64,000 nucleotides of DNA. It comes from Flavobacterium hungaricum (GTDB lineage Bacteria > Bacteroidota > Bacteroidia > Flavobacteriales > Flavobacteriaceae). The notes under the pieces are model-generated. The model saw only the letters and a program-made list of their open reading frames with translations. It ran no database searches and was not told the DNA's origin. Of the stretch, positions 55,783 through 64,000 are shown piece after piece. Both the position numbers and the translations under genes were made by a program. How positions within the stretch are numbered: position 1 is the first letter of the stretch; each line of letters opens with the position of its first letter. Where the stretch lies: the NCBI RefSeq assembly GCF_015182285.1, contig NZ_PRDM01000002.1:434001-498000 (forward strand). The letters run 5' to 3'.

Positions 55783-57816
55783 TCAAAACTTATAGTATCC
55801 CTTTTCGGCAGTGGCATGAAAGGGGATATTGTTTTTTAAACAGCTTTTTTTCCAGAGTGTTATAAAACTGTAAGAATTTGATGCGTCTGCTATTATCGTT
55901 TTAGGTTTTATTTCGTCTAATATCCTGTCAAGATTTAATTTTGGAGATTGCGTTAAAAGCAATATATCCGGCTGACATTTTGGAGGGATGATGCCTGAAC
56001 TGTCTATTATTAAAATTTTGTTGTTATTGAAATAAAGTAAATTTTCTAGTTTTTTCCTTCTTTTTGAGGTAATATAATTTTCAATTAAATAAGAAGTCAG
56101 AATATATTGTTCTGTTTTCTGATTTGGCAGGGTGTCCCGACTGAAAAGAGTTATACTAGAGCCTTTGCGATCGCTTATAATCGTACTCTTTTTAGAATTA
56201 TAAACGATCAATTCTTCTTCACTTTGTGTTTTTTCTTTTGTCAATATAAAAGCGGTTTGTGTAAAAATTATGCTGACGAGAATAAAAACGAATCTACTGT
56301 AACTTCTTTTTTTATAGTAAATTATGATTGCAAAAGTAAGCACATAAAAAGCGATGAGATAATAAAAGTTAAAACTGATATTTTTTATTACAAACGATTC
56401 CATTGAAGCGACGATGTGAATCGTGTAATTAAGGAGAAAAACACTTTTCTGAAATATTTGAATTATAAAATCTGGAGGAATTGCAAATACTGCTATTATC
56501 ATGACGATTATCCCTGCAATCATGATGAAAGACAAAATAGGAAGAATGACAATATTGGTTACAAAAAAGAGACTTGGAAATTGATGAAAGTAATATAAGC
56601 AAAGCGGAAATGTGCCTATTTGGGCGGCAAATGAAACCGTTAAGGCATCCCAGATATAGGTAGAGATTTTGTGTTTTGGCGTCCATAATTTTTTTAAAAG
56701 AGGCTGAAGCCAAAGAATAAAAAAAAGTGCAATATAACTCAACTGAAACCCAACGTCAAATAAGAAATAGGGTTGAAAAAGTAATATTAATAAAATAGAA
56801 ACCAAGAGTGTATGGTAAATGTTTCCGTTGCGTCTAAGATGGTTGCCGCAGGCTAAAAAGGAAAACATTACCACAGAACGTAATACGGAAGGGGATAGGC
56901 CTGAAATTACGGCAAACATGCCCAGTGAAACTAAAATTGCAGTCAATTTAAGTAAAGAACCTTTTCGATTATTGGGAATTGGTTTTAAAATAAAAGTAAT
57001 GAAAAGCATAATAAAGCCGACATGAAGTCCAGAAACAGACAATACATGTGTTGCTCCAGAGTATTGATAATCTTGAATGATGTCGGCTGCTATTTCTTGT
57101 TGCTGCCCTAGAATTAAGGCTAGAGCAACAGTCATTTCATCTTTGCTGAAAGAGGCTTTTTCGAGATGTCTTACTATTCTGCTGTGTAGTTTTCCGGTAT
57201 AAAACCAAATGTCTTTTTCTATTCTTGAATTTACGAGTATTTCTGATTTATGACAATGAATTTGAGCGTAAATCTGTTTGTCTGCCAGATATTGAGAATA
57301 GTCAAATTGATTGGGGTTTTTGTTTGGATTGTTGCGCTGTAAAATCGTTTTTAATTGAATGATGTTCCCTATGATTAGAGAAGTTTTAATGCTGTCTTTT
57401 TGAACATTTAGAATAATTCTTCCCGAAAATGACTTGTTATTAATAGTATTTACTAATGCAATGTAACGATCACTGTAATCATTGCTTTTTAATTTTTCAC
57501 GTATCGTTAAGGTAACAGTTTTAGGACTTGTAAATACATTTTCTAGATGGGTGTAGTTTGTCTTATGAAGTTTTTCGGTATGAAATAATAGGGTTAGAAT
57601 TCCGATAGAAAAAGAAATCAAATAAACAGAAACTCCAAAATAGACCGCAAGTTTTTTATTACCGCGGTTGAAAGTAAACAAGGTTATGAATAACAAACTG
57701 CTTAAACAGAATATTATAATGGCTGCGCTTGTAGAAAAATGCTGATAATATGATAAAATAATTCCAGTTACAAACCCGATTGTAACTTTAGCTAACGGAA
57801 AATCCAATACTTTCAT
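55783..57816 (-). CDS. comEC: ComEC/Rec2-like DNA uptake channel protein
   Basis: A 677-residue membrane protein. The N-terminus has helices and an OB-like domain (about 95-190, PNKNPNQFDYSQYLADKQIYAQIHC). The competence domain (about 225-500) has the signature ALILGQQQEIAADIIQDYQYSGATHVLSVSGLHVG. The C-terminal 150 residues occupy the place of the metallo-beta-lactamase-like domain but show no HxHxDH motif (IIDSSGIIPPKCQPDILLLTQSPK), so metal-dependent hydrolysis there is unlikely. Would pass single-stranded DNA through the inner membrane; other competence genes are not in view. Confidence 0.88.
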   Translation of the reverse strand: MKVLDFPLAKVTIGFVTGIILSYYQHFSTSAAIIIFCLSSLLFITLFTFNRGNKKLAVYFGVSVYLISFSIGILTLLFHTEKLHKTNYTHLENVFTSPKTVTLTIREKLKSNDYSDRYIALVNTINNKSFSGRIILNVQKDSIKTSLIIGNIIQLKTILQRNNPNKNPNQFDYSQYLADKQIYAQIHCHKSEILVNSRIEKDIWFYTGKLHSRIVRHLEKASFSKDEMTVALALILGQQQEIAADIIQDYQYSGATHVLSVSGLHVGFIMLFITFILKPIPNNRKGSLLKLTAILVSLGMFAVISGLSPSVLRSVVMFSFLACGNHLRRNGNIYHTLLVSILLILLFQPYFLFDVGFQLSYIALFFILWLQPLLKKLWTPKHKISTYIWDALTVSFAAQIGTFPLCLYYFHQFPSLFFVTNIVILPILSFIMIAGIIVMIIAVFAIPPDFIIQIFQKSVFLLNYTIHIVASMESFVIKNISFNFYYLIAFYVLTFAIIIYYKKRSYSRFVFILVSIIFTQTAFILTKEKTQSEEELIVYNSKKSTIISDRKGSSITLFSRDTLPNQKTEQYILTSYLIENYITSKRRKKLENLLYFNNNKILIIDSSGIIPPKCQPDILLLTQSPKLNLDRILDEIKPKTIIADASNSYSFITLWKKSCLKNNIPFHATAEKGYYKF

Positions 57817-57867
57817 GCGCTAAAAGTATGAATTATTTGTAAGAAAATAAATATATTTTAAAAGGAA

Positions 57868-58353
57868 TTATTCTACTATCCGATTTATCTGTGTAAAAGA
57901 ATTTGCGTAATAAGGTTCTTTTGTTGAAGAAATAATAACACCTTTTGAAGTTGAAGAATGTACAAACTTTATTTCATTAGAATAAACCTCTGTGATCAAG
58001 CCGACATGATTAATCTGTTTGCTCTTATTGGTTTTAAAAAAGATCAGATCGCCTTTTTGAGCATCTTTCAAAGAAATTACAGCACCAATTTTTGCCTGAT
58101 CAAAAGAGCTTCTAGGAAGTATTATTTTTTCTGATTGAAAAGTTGTAAAAACTAGTCCCGAACAATCAAAACCATTTTTTGTAGTACCGCCGGCTTTGTA
58201 TTTAACACCAATATTTTCTGTCGCCTTTTTGATCAAATTATTGACGACAGATTTACTTTCTTTTTTGGATTCTTTAGTGTTTACAGCAGTCGAAGTTGAT
58301 TTGCAGGAAACAAATAGAATGGTTAAAAGGAGAAGTGTTATTGCTTTTTTCAA
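57868..58353 (-). CDS. NlpC/P60 (C40) peptidoglycan endopeptidase lipoprotein
   Basis: A lipoprotein of 161 residues (lipobox FVSC, C17) that cleaves peptide cross-links of peptidoglycan. The catalytic Cys is C64 in GFDCSGLVF and the His is H116 in INHVGLITE, with H132 (FVHSS) as the third polar residue. The short charged linker (TKESKKESKSVV) places the domain away from the membrane. It starts 7 bases after lpxB, a tight operon link. Confidence 0.9.
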   Translation of the reverse strand: MKKAITLLLLTILFVSCKSTSTAVNTKESKKESKSVVNNLIKKATENIGVKYKAGGTTKNGFDCSGLVFTTFQSEKIILPRSSFDQAKIGAVISLKDAQKGDLIFFKTNKSKQINHVGLITEVYSNEIKFVHSSTSKGVIISSTKEPYYANSFTQINRIVE

Positions 58354-58360
58354 AATAAAA

Positions 58361-59479
58361 TTAATTCAGTTTTAAATCTGCTGTAATAAGTTTTGCAGTT
58401 TTTTTGCTGGCACCGACACCACCTAATTTTTCTTCTAGAATATCATAGTTTTTTAGGAGTTCTGCGCGGTATTCGGGATTCAATAATTTTTGCAATTCTT
58501 CCTTGATTCGCTTAGTGTTGCAGTCTCCTTGAATTAACTCGGTAACCACTTCTTTATCCATGATGAGATTTACGAGCGAAATATATTTTAAGGTAATAAT
58601 GCGTTTGGCAATTTGATACGAAATTGCACTTCCTTTATAACACACTACTTCTGGGACTTTAAAAAGTGCCGTTTCCAGAGTTGCCGTACCAGAGGTTACT
58701 AATGCTGCGGTTGAAGAGCGCAGTAAATCATACGTTTTGTTTGAAACAAACTTTATGTTTTTGTTACTGATAAATTGCTGATAAAATTCAAATTCCTGAC
58801 TTGGAGCGCCTGCTATTACAAATTCATAATCTTTAAAATCTTCAACCACGCTAAGCATTACACTCAGCATCTTAGTGATTTCCTGCTTACGACTTCCGGG
58901 AAGAACAGCTATAATTGGTTTTTCTCCCAGTTTGTTTTCTTTTCTAAACAATTCTTCATCAAAAGCGGGTTGGTTTTGTATCGCATCAATAAGCGGATGC
59001 CCCACAAAATCTACAGGAAATTGATGTTTGTCTTCGTAGAAACTTTTTTCAAAAGGAAGGATCACAAACATCTTATCGACATCTTGCTTGATAGCTTTAA
59101 TACGATTCTCTTTCCAAGCCCAAATTTGAGGAGAAATGTAGTAATGTGTTTTGTAATTAAGTGCTTTTGCCCATTTTGCAATTCGCATATTAAAACCTGG
59201 ATAATCTATAAAAATGATAACATCGGGTTGGAACTGTAAAATGTCTTTTTTGCAGATTTTAATATTGTTAAGAATTGTTTTTAAATTAAAAATCACTTCA
59301 ACAAACCCCATAAAGGCCAACTCACGGTAGTGTTTTACTAAAGTTCCTCCTGCTTTCTGCATTAAATCTCCTCCCCAAAATCTGATTTCTGCATGTGGAT
59401 CTTCTTCGTATAAAGCTTTCATTAAGTTTGATCCGTGTAAATCTCCAGAGGCTTCGCCGGCAATTATGTAGTATTTCAT
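58361..59479 (-). CDS. lpxB: lipid-A-disaccharide synthase
   Basis: Joins UDP-2,3-diacylglucosamine and lipid X to form the lipid A disaccharide. A GT-B (GT19) peripheral membrane enzyme of 372 residues. Motifs: YYIIAGEASGDLHGSNLM at the N-terminus, FIDYPGFNMRIAKWAK, YYISPQIWAWKENR, VDFVGHPLIDA, AVLPGSRKQEI and SGTATLE near the C-terminus, all typical of LpxB. It sits between the small membrane gene and the NlpC/P60 gene, part of an envelope-centred minus-strand operon. Confidence 0.96.
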   Translation of the reverse strand: MKYYIIAGEASGDLHGSNLMKALYEEDPHAEIRFWGGDLMQKAGGTLVKHYRELAFMGFVEVIFNLKTILNNIKICKKDILQFQPDVIIFIDYPGFNMRIAKWAKALNYKTHYYISPQIWAWKENRIKAIKQDVDKMFVILPFEKSFYEDKHQFPVDFVGHPLIDAIQNQPAFDEELFRKENKLGEKPIIAVLPGSRKQEITKMLSVMLSVVEDFKDYEFVIAGAPSQEFEFYQQFISNKNIKFVSNKTYDLLRSSTAALVTSGTATLETALFKVPEVVCYKGSAISYQIAKRIITLKYISLVNLIMDKEVVTELIQGDCNTKRIKEELQKLLNPEYRAELLKNYDILEEKLGGVGASKKTAKLITADLKLN

Positions 59480-59541
59480 AAAATTATTTGAAAGGCGCCA
59501 GTGATACTATTGGCGATAATTTGTGTTTACAAAGATAGAAA

Positions 59542-59814
59542 TTAAAAAAACAAAGTTGAAATGGCTAAAACAATTACAGCCAAAACCACTCCTCTTGCCA
59601 TCATTTCTTTATTTCTGTTCAAAAGAAGTAAAAAAACAGCAAGATCTAAAGTAGTGCCGATGGTAATAATTTTTCCTAAATAACCATGATCTTTAATGAT
59701 TTTAATTCCAGAAGAAATATCAAATTTGGTAAAAAAAGTTATGAATAAATAACTTCCGAGCAGAGAGGTAAAAATTCCGATTAAGAATCCGGTAATAAAA
59801 TCTTTATTATTCAT
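59542..59814 (-). CDS. small membrane protein of unknown function
   Basis: A 90-residue protein with three hydrophobic helices (about 8-26, 46-64 and 72-89) and a charged segment (LNRNKEMMARG). It overlaps the end of surE by 8 bases and precedes lpxB by 62 bases, so it is co-transcribed and probably translated by coupling. Conservation between surE and lpxB is known to me only loosely. No family recognised. Confidence 0.75.
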   Translation of the reverse strand: MNNKDFITGFLIGIFTSLLGSYLFITFFTKFDISSGIKIIKDHGYLGKIITIGTTLDLAVFLLLLNRNKEMMARGVVLAVIVLAISTLFF

Positions 59815-60586
59815 TTAATTTCCAAGTATTAAGTTGCTGCATAGTGTGGTGGGCGGTTAAGTCAAATTGAACGGGAACTACGGAGATATAACCATTTTCT
59901 AAAGCCCATTCGTCTGTATCTTCGCCTTGATCTTCATTAACAAATTTTCCGGCAAGCCAGTAATAATCTTTCCCAAAAGGGGTTTGTCTTTTGTCAAATT
60001 TTTGCGCGTAGTAGGCTTTCGCTTGACGACAGACTTTAATTCCTTTTATTTCCTTTTCTTTTAATTTCGGGAAATTGACATTCAAAACCACTCCAGGTGG
60101 CAATTTGTTCGCGAGAGTTTCTAAAGCGATTTTTTTAACAAAAGACTTTATAGGTTCAAAATCAGCATTCCAGTCAAAATCTAAAAGCGAAAATCCGATT
60201 GCCTGAATTCCTTCGATTCCGGCTTCAACAGCAGCGCTCATAGTTCCAGAATAAATGACATTAATAGAAGAGTTTGACCCGTGATTAATTCCAGAAACGC
60301 ACAAGTCCGGTTTACGTTTTAAGATTTCGTTTACTGCCAATTTTACGCAGTCTACAGGCGTTCCAGAACAGCTGTATTCTTCAATTGCATCATCTTCTTT
60401 TGATATTTTGTCCAAAAAGAGGGTATTGTTTATAGTAATGGCATGTCCCATGGCACTTTGGGGTTTATCAGGAGCAACAACAATGACATCTCCGATAGTT
60501 TCCATGACGCTGATAAGGGCTCGTATTCCAGGTGCCAAAATTCCATCATCGTTGGTTACTAATATTAGTGGTTTTTCAGCTTTCAT
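59807..60586 (-). CDS. surE: 5'/3'-nucleotidase SurE
   Basis: A metal-dependent phosphatase of 259 residues acting on nucleoside monophosphates. Metal ligands: the N-terminal LVTNDDGILAPG (D13, D14), the serine motif and N in INHGSNSSINVIYSGTMSAAVE and the segment CSGTPVDCVKLA. First gene of the minus-strand surE-lpxB-nlpC-comEC operon. The 210-base divergent gap to the protease gene shows no exact consensus promoter. Confidence 0.95.
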   Translation of the reverse strand: MKAEKPLILVTNDDGILAPGIRALISVMETIGDVIVVAPDKPQSAMGHAITINNTLFLDKISKEDDAIEEYSCSGTPVDCVKLAVNEILKRKPDLCVSGINHGSNSSINVIYSGTMSAAVEAGIEGIQAIGFSLLDFDWNADFEPIKSFVKKIALETLANKLPPGVVLNVNFPKLKEKEIKGIKVCRQAKAYYAQKFDKRQTPFGKDYYWLAGKFVNEDQGEDTDEWALENGYISVVPVQFDLTAHHTMQQLNTWKLNE

Positions 60587-60799
60587 TTTGTGGGCATTAT
60601 GTGTAATTTTAACAATTGTAAGATTTTAAAAACAAATTTGAGGCATATTCATTAAGATATGTTACAAATATTATAAAATTTGTCAACTAAGGTAAAGAAC
60701 TTTTTCACGAATTAAACATTTTTATATCTTTAACAAAAAATTATCGTGACGTTAGCTCTCGTGGCATAGTTTTTAGCGTAATTTAGATAAAAAATTTTG

Positions 60800-62983
60800 A
60801 TGAATGCTATTATTAAGTTTATGAAAAGAAATTATAAGATACTTATAGCCGTATTGTGCTTATCGCTGACATTGTTTGCTTTTAAAATGAATGCAGATAA
60901 GACAATTGAACCGGATCCGAATAAAGATAAGACGCTTTTAGAATTGTTAGCATTTGTTATTGAAAAAGGACATTACAGCCCAGCTGAAATCAATGATGAA
61001 TTTTCTAAAGGTATCTTTAAGGATTATATAGACGCATTAGATCCTTCAAAAAGATTTTTTCTGCAGTCTGATATAGATGAATTCAAACAGTATGAATTGA
61101 TGCTGGATGACCAATTCCTAAATAAAGATATTACCTTTTTTAATCTTACTTATACCAGATTAATGAAGCGTATGGAAGAAAGTAAAAAGCGTTATAAAAC
61201 AATTTTAGCACAGCCTTTTAATTATAATGTAGATGAGACTTTTAATTCTGATTATGAGCACATTCCGTATGCTAAAAATTTAGCTGAGATTAACGAAAGA
61301 TGGAGAAAACAAATTAAACTGTCTACGCTTTCTTCTTTGGTGACAAAGCAAAAAATTGAAGAAGAAAAGAAGAAAAAAGATCCTTCATACAAAGAAAAAT
61401 CTTTTGAGTCTTTGGAAAAAGAGACAAGAGAAAGTTCTTTAAAATCATTAGATGATAATTTTAGTGTCATTAAAGATTTGAATAGAGAATATTGGTTTTC
61501 TGTGTATTTGAATTCTATTATGACCCGTTTTGATCCTCATACAAGCTATTTTGCACCAGAAGAAAAAGATCGTTTTGATGTAAATATTAGTGGAAAATTA
61601 GAAGGAATTGGAGCTCGTCTAACAAAGAAAAATGACTTTACTGCAATTGATGAGTTGATTTCTGGTGGTCCAGCATGGAAAGGAAAACAATTAGAAGCAG
61701 GAGATTTAATCTTAAAAGTTGCTCAAGGAAATGAAGAGCCTGTTGATGTTGTTGGAATGCGTCTGGATGATGTTGTAAAGAAAATTAAAGGTCATAAAGG
61801 AACTGAAGTAAAACTTACGGTTAAAAAAGTGGATGGTTCTATTAAAGTAATTTCGATTATCAGAGATGTGGTTGAAATTGAAGAAACATACGCTAAGTCT
61901 AGTATTGTAGAGAAAAACGGTTTGAAATACGGAGTGATTTATCTTCCTAAATTTTATATCGATTTTGAAAATAAAGATGGACGTGATGCGGGTAAAGATA
62001 TCGCTCGTGAAGTAGAAAGATTGAAAAAAGAAAATATCAACGGAATTGTTCTGGATGTTCGTGATGACGGCGGAGGATCACTTTCTACAGTTGTTGATAT
62101 TGCAGGTTTATTTATTGAAGAAGGACCAATTGTTCAGGTTAAATCTGCTGGAAAAAAGAAAGAGGTTTTATACGATAAAGATAAAAAAATCGAATGGGAC
62201 GGTCCGCTGGTAATTATGGTAAATAGTTTCTCTGCTTCGGCTTCTGAGATTTTGGCTGCTGCAATTCAGGATTACAAACGTGGTGTTATCATTGGAAGCA
62301 AACAGACTTATGGTAAAGGAACCGTGCAAAATGTATTAGACTTAAACCAATTTGTTCGTAATGTAAATTATGGAGATCTTGGAGCCTTAAAAATTACGGG
62401 ACAAAAATTCTATAGAATTAACGGTGGTTCAACTCAGTTAGAAGGGGTTCACAGTGATGTTGTGATGCCGGATCGTTATGCTTACCTAAAAATGGGAGAG
62501 CGAGATATTGACAACGCAATGCCTTGGGATAAAATTGACCCAGCAGATTACAGCACTTGGAGTTCTAGTGAGAATTTTACTAAAGCAATTATGAATAGTA
62601 AAAATAGAATTGCTCAAAATGCTCAATTCAAACTAATTGACGACAATGCGAAATGGATTGATGTTAAGAACAAAGAAAACACATACAGCCTGAATATTCA
62701 GAGTTTTAAAGCAACACAAGAACAGGTTGAAAATGAAGGAAAAAAATATAAACCAATTTCGGATTATAAAAACTCTTTGATTTTTAAATCACTGCCTTAT
62801 GAAGAAATAGAAATGAGTACCGATGCGACTCTAAAAGAAAAAAGAGAAGCATGGCACCAAGCATTATCTAAAGATGTTTATGTAGAAGAAGCATTAAATG
62901 TTTTAGATGATTTACAAACAAAAAGTTTAGTAAAAAGTAGTGTTTCTCCTAAAATGAAAAAGGATAAACTAGTGAGATCTTAA
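60800..62983 (+). CDS. Prc/Tsp-type carboxy-terminal processing protease (S41)
   Basis: A 727-residue periplasmic protease with an N-terminal membrane segment (about 13-29, ILIAVLCLSLTLFAF), an N-terminal helical domain (about 40-235), a PDZ domain (about 250-335, GKLEGIGARL and GGPAWKGKQLEAGDLILKV) and the S41 core. The catalytic dyad is around S480 (SFSASASE) and K506 (TYGKGTVQ). A C-terminal DUF3340-like region follows. It would trim or degrade C-terminally tagged periplasmic proteins. ATG 60800 was preferred over the preceding TTG at 60797. Confidence 0.92.
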   Translation: MNAIIKFMKRNYKILIAVLCLSLTLFAFKMNADKTIEPDPNKDKTLLELLAFVIEKGHYSPAEINDEFSKGIFKDYIDALDPSKRFFLQSDIDEFKQYELMLDDQFLNKDITFFNLTYTRLMKRMEESKKRYKTILAQPFNYNVDETFNSDYEHIPYAKNLAEINERWRKQIKLSTLSSLVTKQKIEEEKKKKDPSYKEKSFESLEKETRESSLKSLDDNFSVIKDLNREYWFSVYLNSIMTRFDPHTSYFAPEEKDRFDVNISGKLEGIGARLTKKNDFTAIDELISGGPAWKGKQLEAGDLILKVAQGNEEPVDVVGMRLDDVVKKIKGHKGTEVKLTVKKVDGSIKVISIIRDVVEIEETYAKSSIVEKNGLKYGVIYLPKFYIDFENKDGRDAGKDIAREVERLKKENINGIVLDVRDDGGGSLSTVVDIAGLFIEEGPIVQVKSAGKKKEVLYDKDKKIEWDGPLVIMVNSFSASASEILAAAIQDYKRGVIIGSKQTYGKGTVQNVLDLNQFVRNVNYGDLGALKITGQKFYRINGGSTQLEGVHSDVVMPDRYAYLKMGERDIDNAMPWDKIDPADYSTWSSSENFTKAIMNSKNRIAQNAQFKLIDDNAKWIDVKNKENTYSLNIQSFKATQEQVENEGKKYKPISDYKNSLIFKSLPYEEIEMSTDATLKEKREAWHQALSKDVYVEEALNVLDDLQTKSLVKSSVSPKMKKDKLVRS

Positions 62984-63007
62984 AATTCTAAGGAATTTAA
63001 TTTGTTT

Positions 63008-63046
63008 AAAAACGCTCTGTAAATTTCGATTTACGGGGCGTTTTTT
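63008..63046 (+). terminator. terminator after the protease gene
   Basis: AACGCTCTGTAAA pairs with TTTACGGGGCGTT (with G-U pairs) followed by a T-run. Confidence 0.85.
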
Positions 63047-63077
63047 CGTATGTTTAATTCTTGTAAAATATAGTATT

Positions 63078-63866
63078 ATGAAAAATTGTATAAAATTGAT
63101 TGTCATTTGTTTAGTGTTGTTTTCTTGTAAAAAACAAGAAGACACACGGAATGAAAGAGTAAAGTCTTATAATGCAAGTTCTGATTTTGTTGAAAATACT
63201 ACCATTGGAGATTCTTTGTATACGGTAACCTACCTTCCAACTTCAACAACCAAACAAATCGTGAAACATCAATATTATACACTATCGTACAACGAAAAGT
63301 TTGAACAAGCAGAATGGGTTGCTTACGAATTGAAAAAAGAATATCTTAAAAATAATAATTATAAAAGGCCTTATTTTATTGAAGATCCAAAGGTGACAAC
63401 GGGTTCTGCAGATTGGCGAAACTATAAAAAATCGGGCTATGATAAAGGGCATCTTTGTCCTGCGGGTGATATGGAATTTAGCAAAGATGCTTATGATGAT
63501 ACTTTTTATACGTCGAATATTGCTCCTCAAAAACATGATTTTAATAGTGGAATCTGGAACAGAATCGAACAAAAAACACGCTATTGGGCAGAAAAATACA
63601 ATGATATTTATGTCGTTACAGGCGGAATTTTAAGCGATTCGGATAAAAAAATAGGGACAGAAAATGTTTCTGTCCCTAAATATTTTTATAAAATTGTTTT
63701 GGCTAAAGAAGGTAAAGAACACAAAGCAATTGCATTTCTTGTTCCCAGCGAAAACAGTGATCAATCGATATATGATTTTGTTGTGCCAATTGAAACTCTG
63801 GAAAAAATGACTGGAATTGATTTCTTTCCGAATCTAAAAAACTTAAAAAGCAGCAAGGACTTTTAA
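63078..63866 (+). CDS. DNA/RNA non-specific endonuclease, lipoprotein
   Basis: A His-Me finger nuclease of 262 residues with lipobox LFSC (C17), so it is anchored outside the cytoplasm. The catalytic motif DKGHLCPAGDM has H125 as general base (DRGH in the family). The metal-binding Asn is N156 in QKHDFNSGIWN. It would break down nucleic acids in the periplasm or at the surface. The 3' end overlaps the end of rpe by 24 bases. Confidence 0.92.
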   Translation: MKNCIKLIVICLVLFSCKKQEDTRNERVKSYNASSDFVENTTIGDSLYTVTYLPTSTTKQIVKHQYYTLSYNEKFEQAEWVAYELKKEYLKNNNYKRPYFIEDPKVTTGSADWRNYKKSGYDKGHLCPAGDMEFSKDAYDDTFYTSNIAPQKHDFNSGIWNRIEQKTRYWAEKYNDIYVVTGGILSDSDKKIGTENVSVPKYFYKIVLAKEGKEHKAIAFLVPSENSDQSIYDFVVPIETLEKMTGIDFFPNLKNLKSSKDF

Positions 63867-64000
63867 GTCGGCAATTGTTTCTATTGGATTTTCGGCTTTA
63901 AAAACGAAACTTCCAGCAACTAAAACATCGGCGCCAGCTTCTACTAATTGTTTTGCATTTTTATTGGTTACACCGCCGTCAATTTCAATAAGAGTTGAAG
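63843..64000 (-). CDS. rpe: ribulose-phosphate 3-epimerase (3' end only)
   Basis: The minus-strand frame ends at 63843 and runs off the window edge (52 codons). It reads IEIDGGVTNKNAKQLVEAGADVLVAGSFVF, the strand-7/8 phosphate-binding region of the TIM-barrel epimerase with the conserved DGGV motif and catalytic Asp. The enzyme interconverts ribulose-5-phosphate and xylulose-5-phosphate. The stop codon lies inside the 3' end of the nuclease gene. Confidence 0.9.
   Translation of the reverse strand, partial: STLIEIDGGVTNKNAKQLVEAGADVLVAGSFVFKAENPIETIADLKVLAAF

Noticed and set aside
58775..59239. 154-residue plus-strand frame opposite lpxB
   Set aside because: Antisense to clear LpxB motifs, with no promoter and atypical composition.
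60587..60796. Divergent surE/protease gap considered for a riboswitch or operator
   Set aside because: Only weak -7-like matches (such as TAATTTAG at 60779) and no conserved structure were seen.

Overview
The window looks like chromosomal DNA of a Flavobacterium-type Bacteroidetes (family Flavobacteriaceae). The evidence is the low GC content, a SusC/SusD pair, a secreted amylase with a type 9 secretion (T9SS) type A tail, mevalonate-pathway isoprenoid genes, lipoproteins with acidic residues after the lipobox cysteine, and promoters of the TTG-N18..21-TAnnTTTG type. No insertion sequence, prophage, CRISPR array or rRNA is visible. One tRNA gene (tRNA-Phe) is present.

Layout. 1-11.6 kb is mixed housekeeping: a UbiA-type prenyltransferase (5' end outside the window), a 23S-type pseudouridine synthase, DUF937 and DUF456 proteins, a frameshifted secreted protein, a TonB-C-like lipoprotein, a GT2 glycosyltransferase with a flippase-like membrane partner, ruvC, hemW, a cyclase-family hydrolase and several small genes. 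11.6-32.1 kb is a complete starch/maltodextrin locus. On the minus strand lie an MFS sugar porter, beta-phosphoglucomutase, a GH65 phosphorylase, a GH97 alpha-glucosidase, a SusA-like GH13 and a second GH13. A LacI-type regulator sits in the middle. On the plus strand lie SusC, SusD, a SusE-like protein and a T9SS-exported GH13. The implied flow is surface amylolysis, SusCD uptake, periplasmic trimming by GH13 and GH97, inner-membrane maltose import, phosphorolysis to beta-glucose-1-phosphate, then glucose-6-phosphate.

32.2-37.2 kb holds a small membrane protein with an MHS-type MFS carrier, an unknown lipoprotein, and a cobalamin riboswitch upstream of a lone BtuG-like (DUF5074) propeller lipoprotein. 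A 3 x 108 bp repeat and tRNA-Phe follow. 37.3-43.5 kb is an envelope-oriented operon: coaX, an outer-membrane protein, lptC, a small membrane protein, a CNNM/CBS protein, then ppiD. 44.2-46.6 kb carries a GHMP kinase and HMG-CoA reductase. 46.8-55.8 kb carries dipeptidyl peptidase IV, three tandem POT peptide transporters and three tandem thioredoxin-fold proteins, two of which have lost the CxxC. 55.8-60.6 kb (minus) is surE, a small membrane protein, lpxB, an NlpC/P60 lipoprotein and comEC. 60.8-64 kb carries a Prc-type protease, a lipoprotein nuclease and the 3' end of rpe.

A recurring theme is the many intergenic inverted and tandem repeats built from a few 'words' (GCCACGAA.., ATTATCTAATT.., TTCCAAATTCC.., AACCATATAAG..). 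Several sit inside the starch operon, and one has generated a tandem duplication at the ruvC end. No wholly unknown multigene system could be identified. The items most worth a second look are the orphan riboswitch-controlled BtuG-like protein, the CxxC-less thioredoxin pair, the heptanucleotide tract inside the glycosyltransferase and the frameshifted secreted gene.
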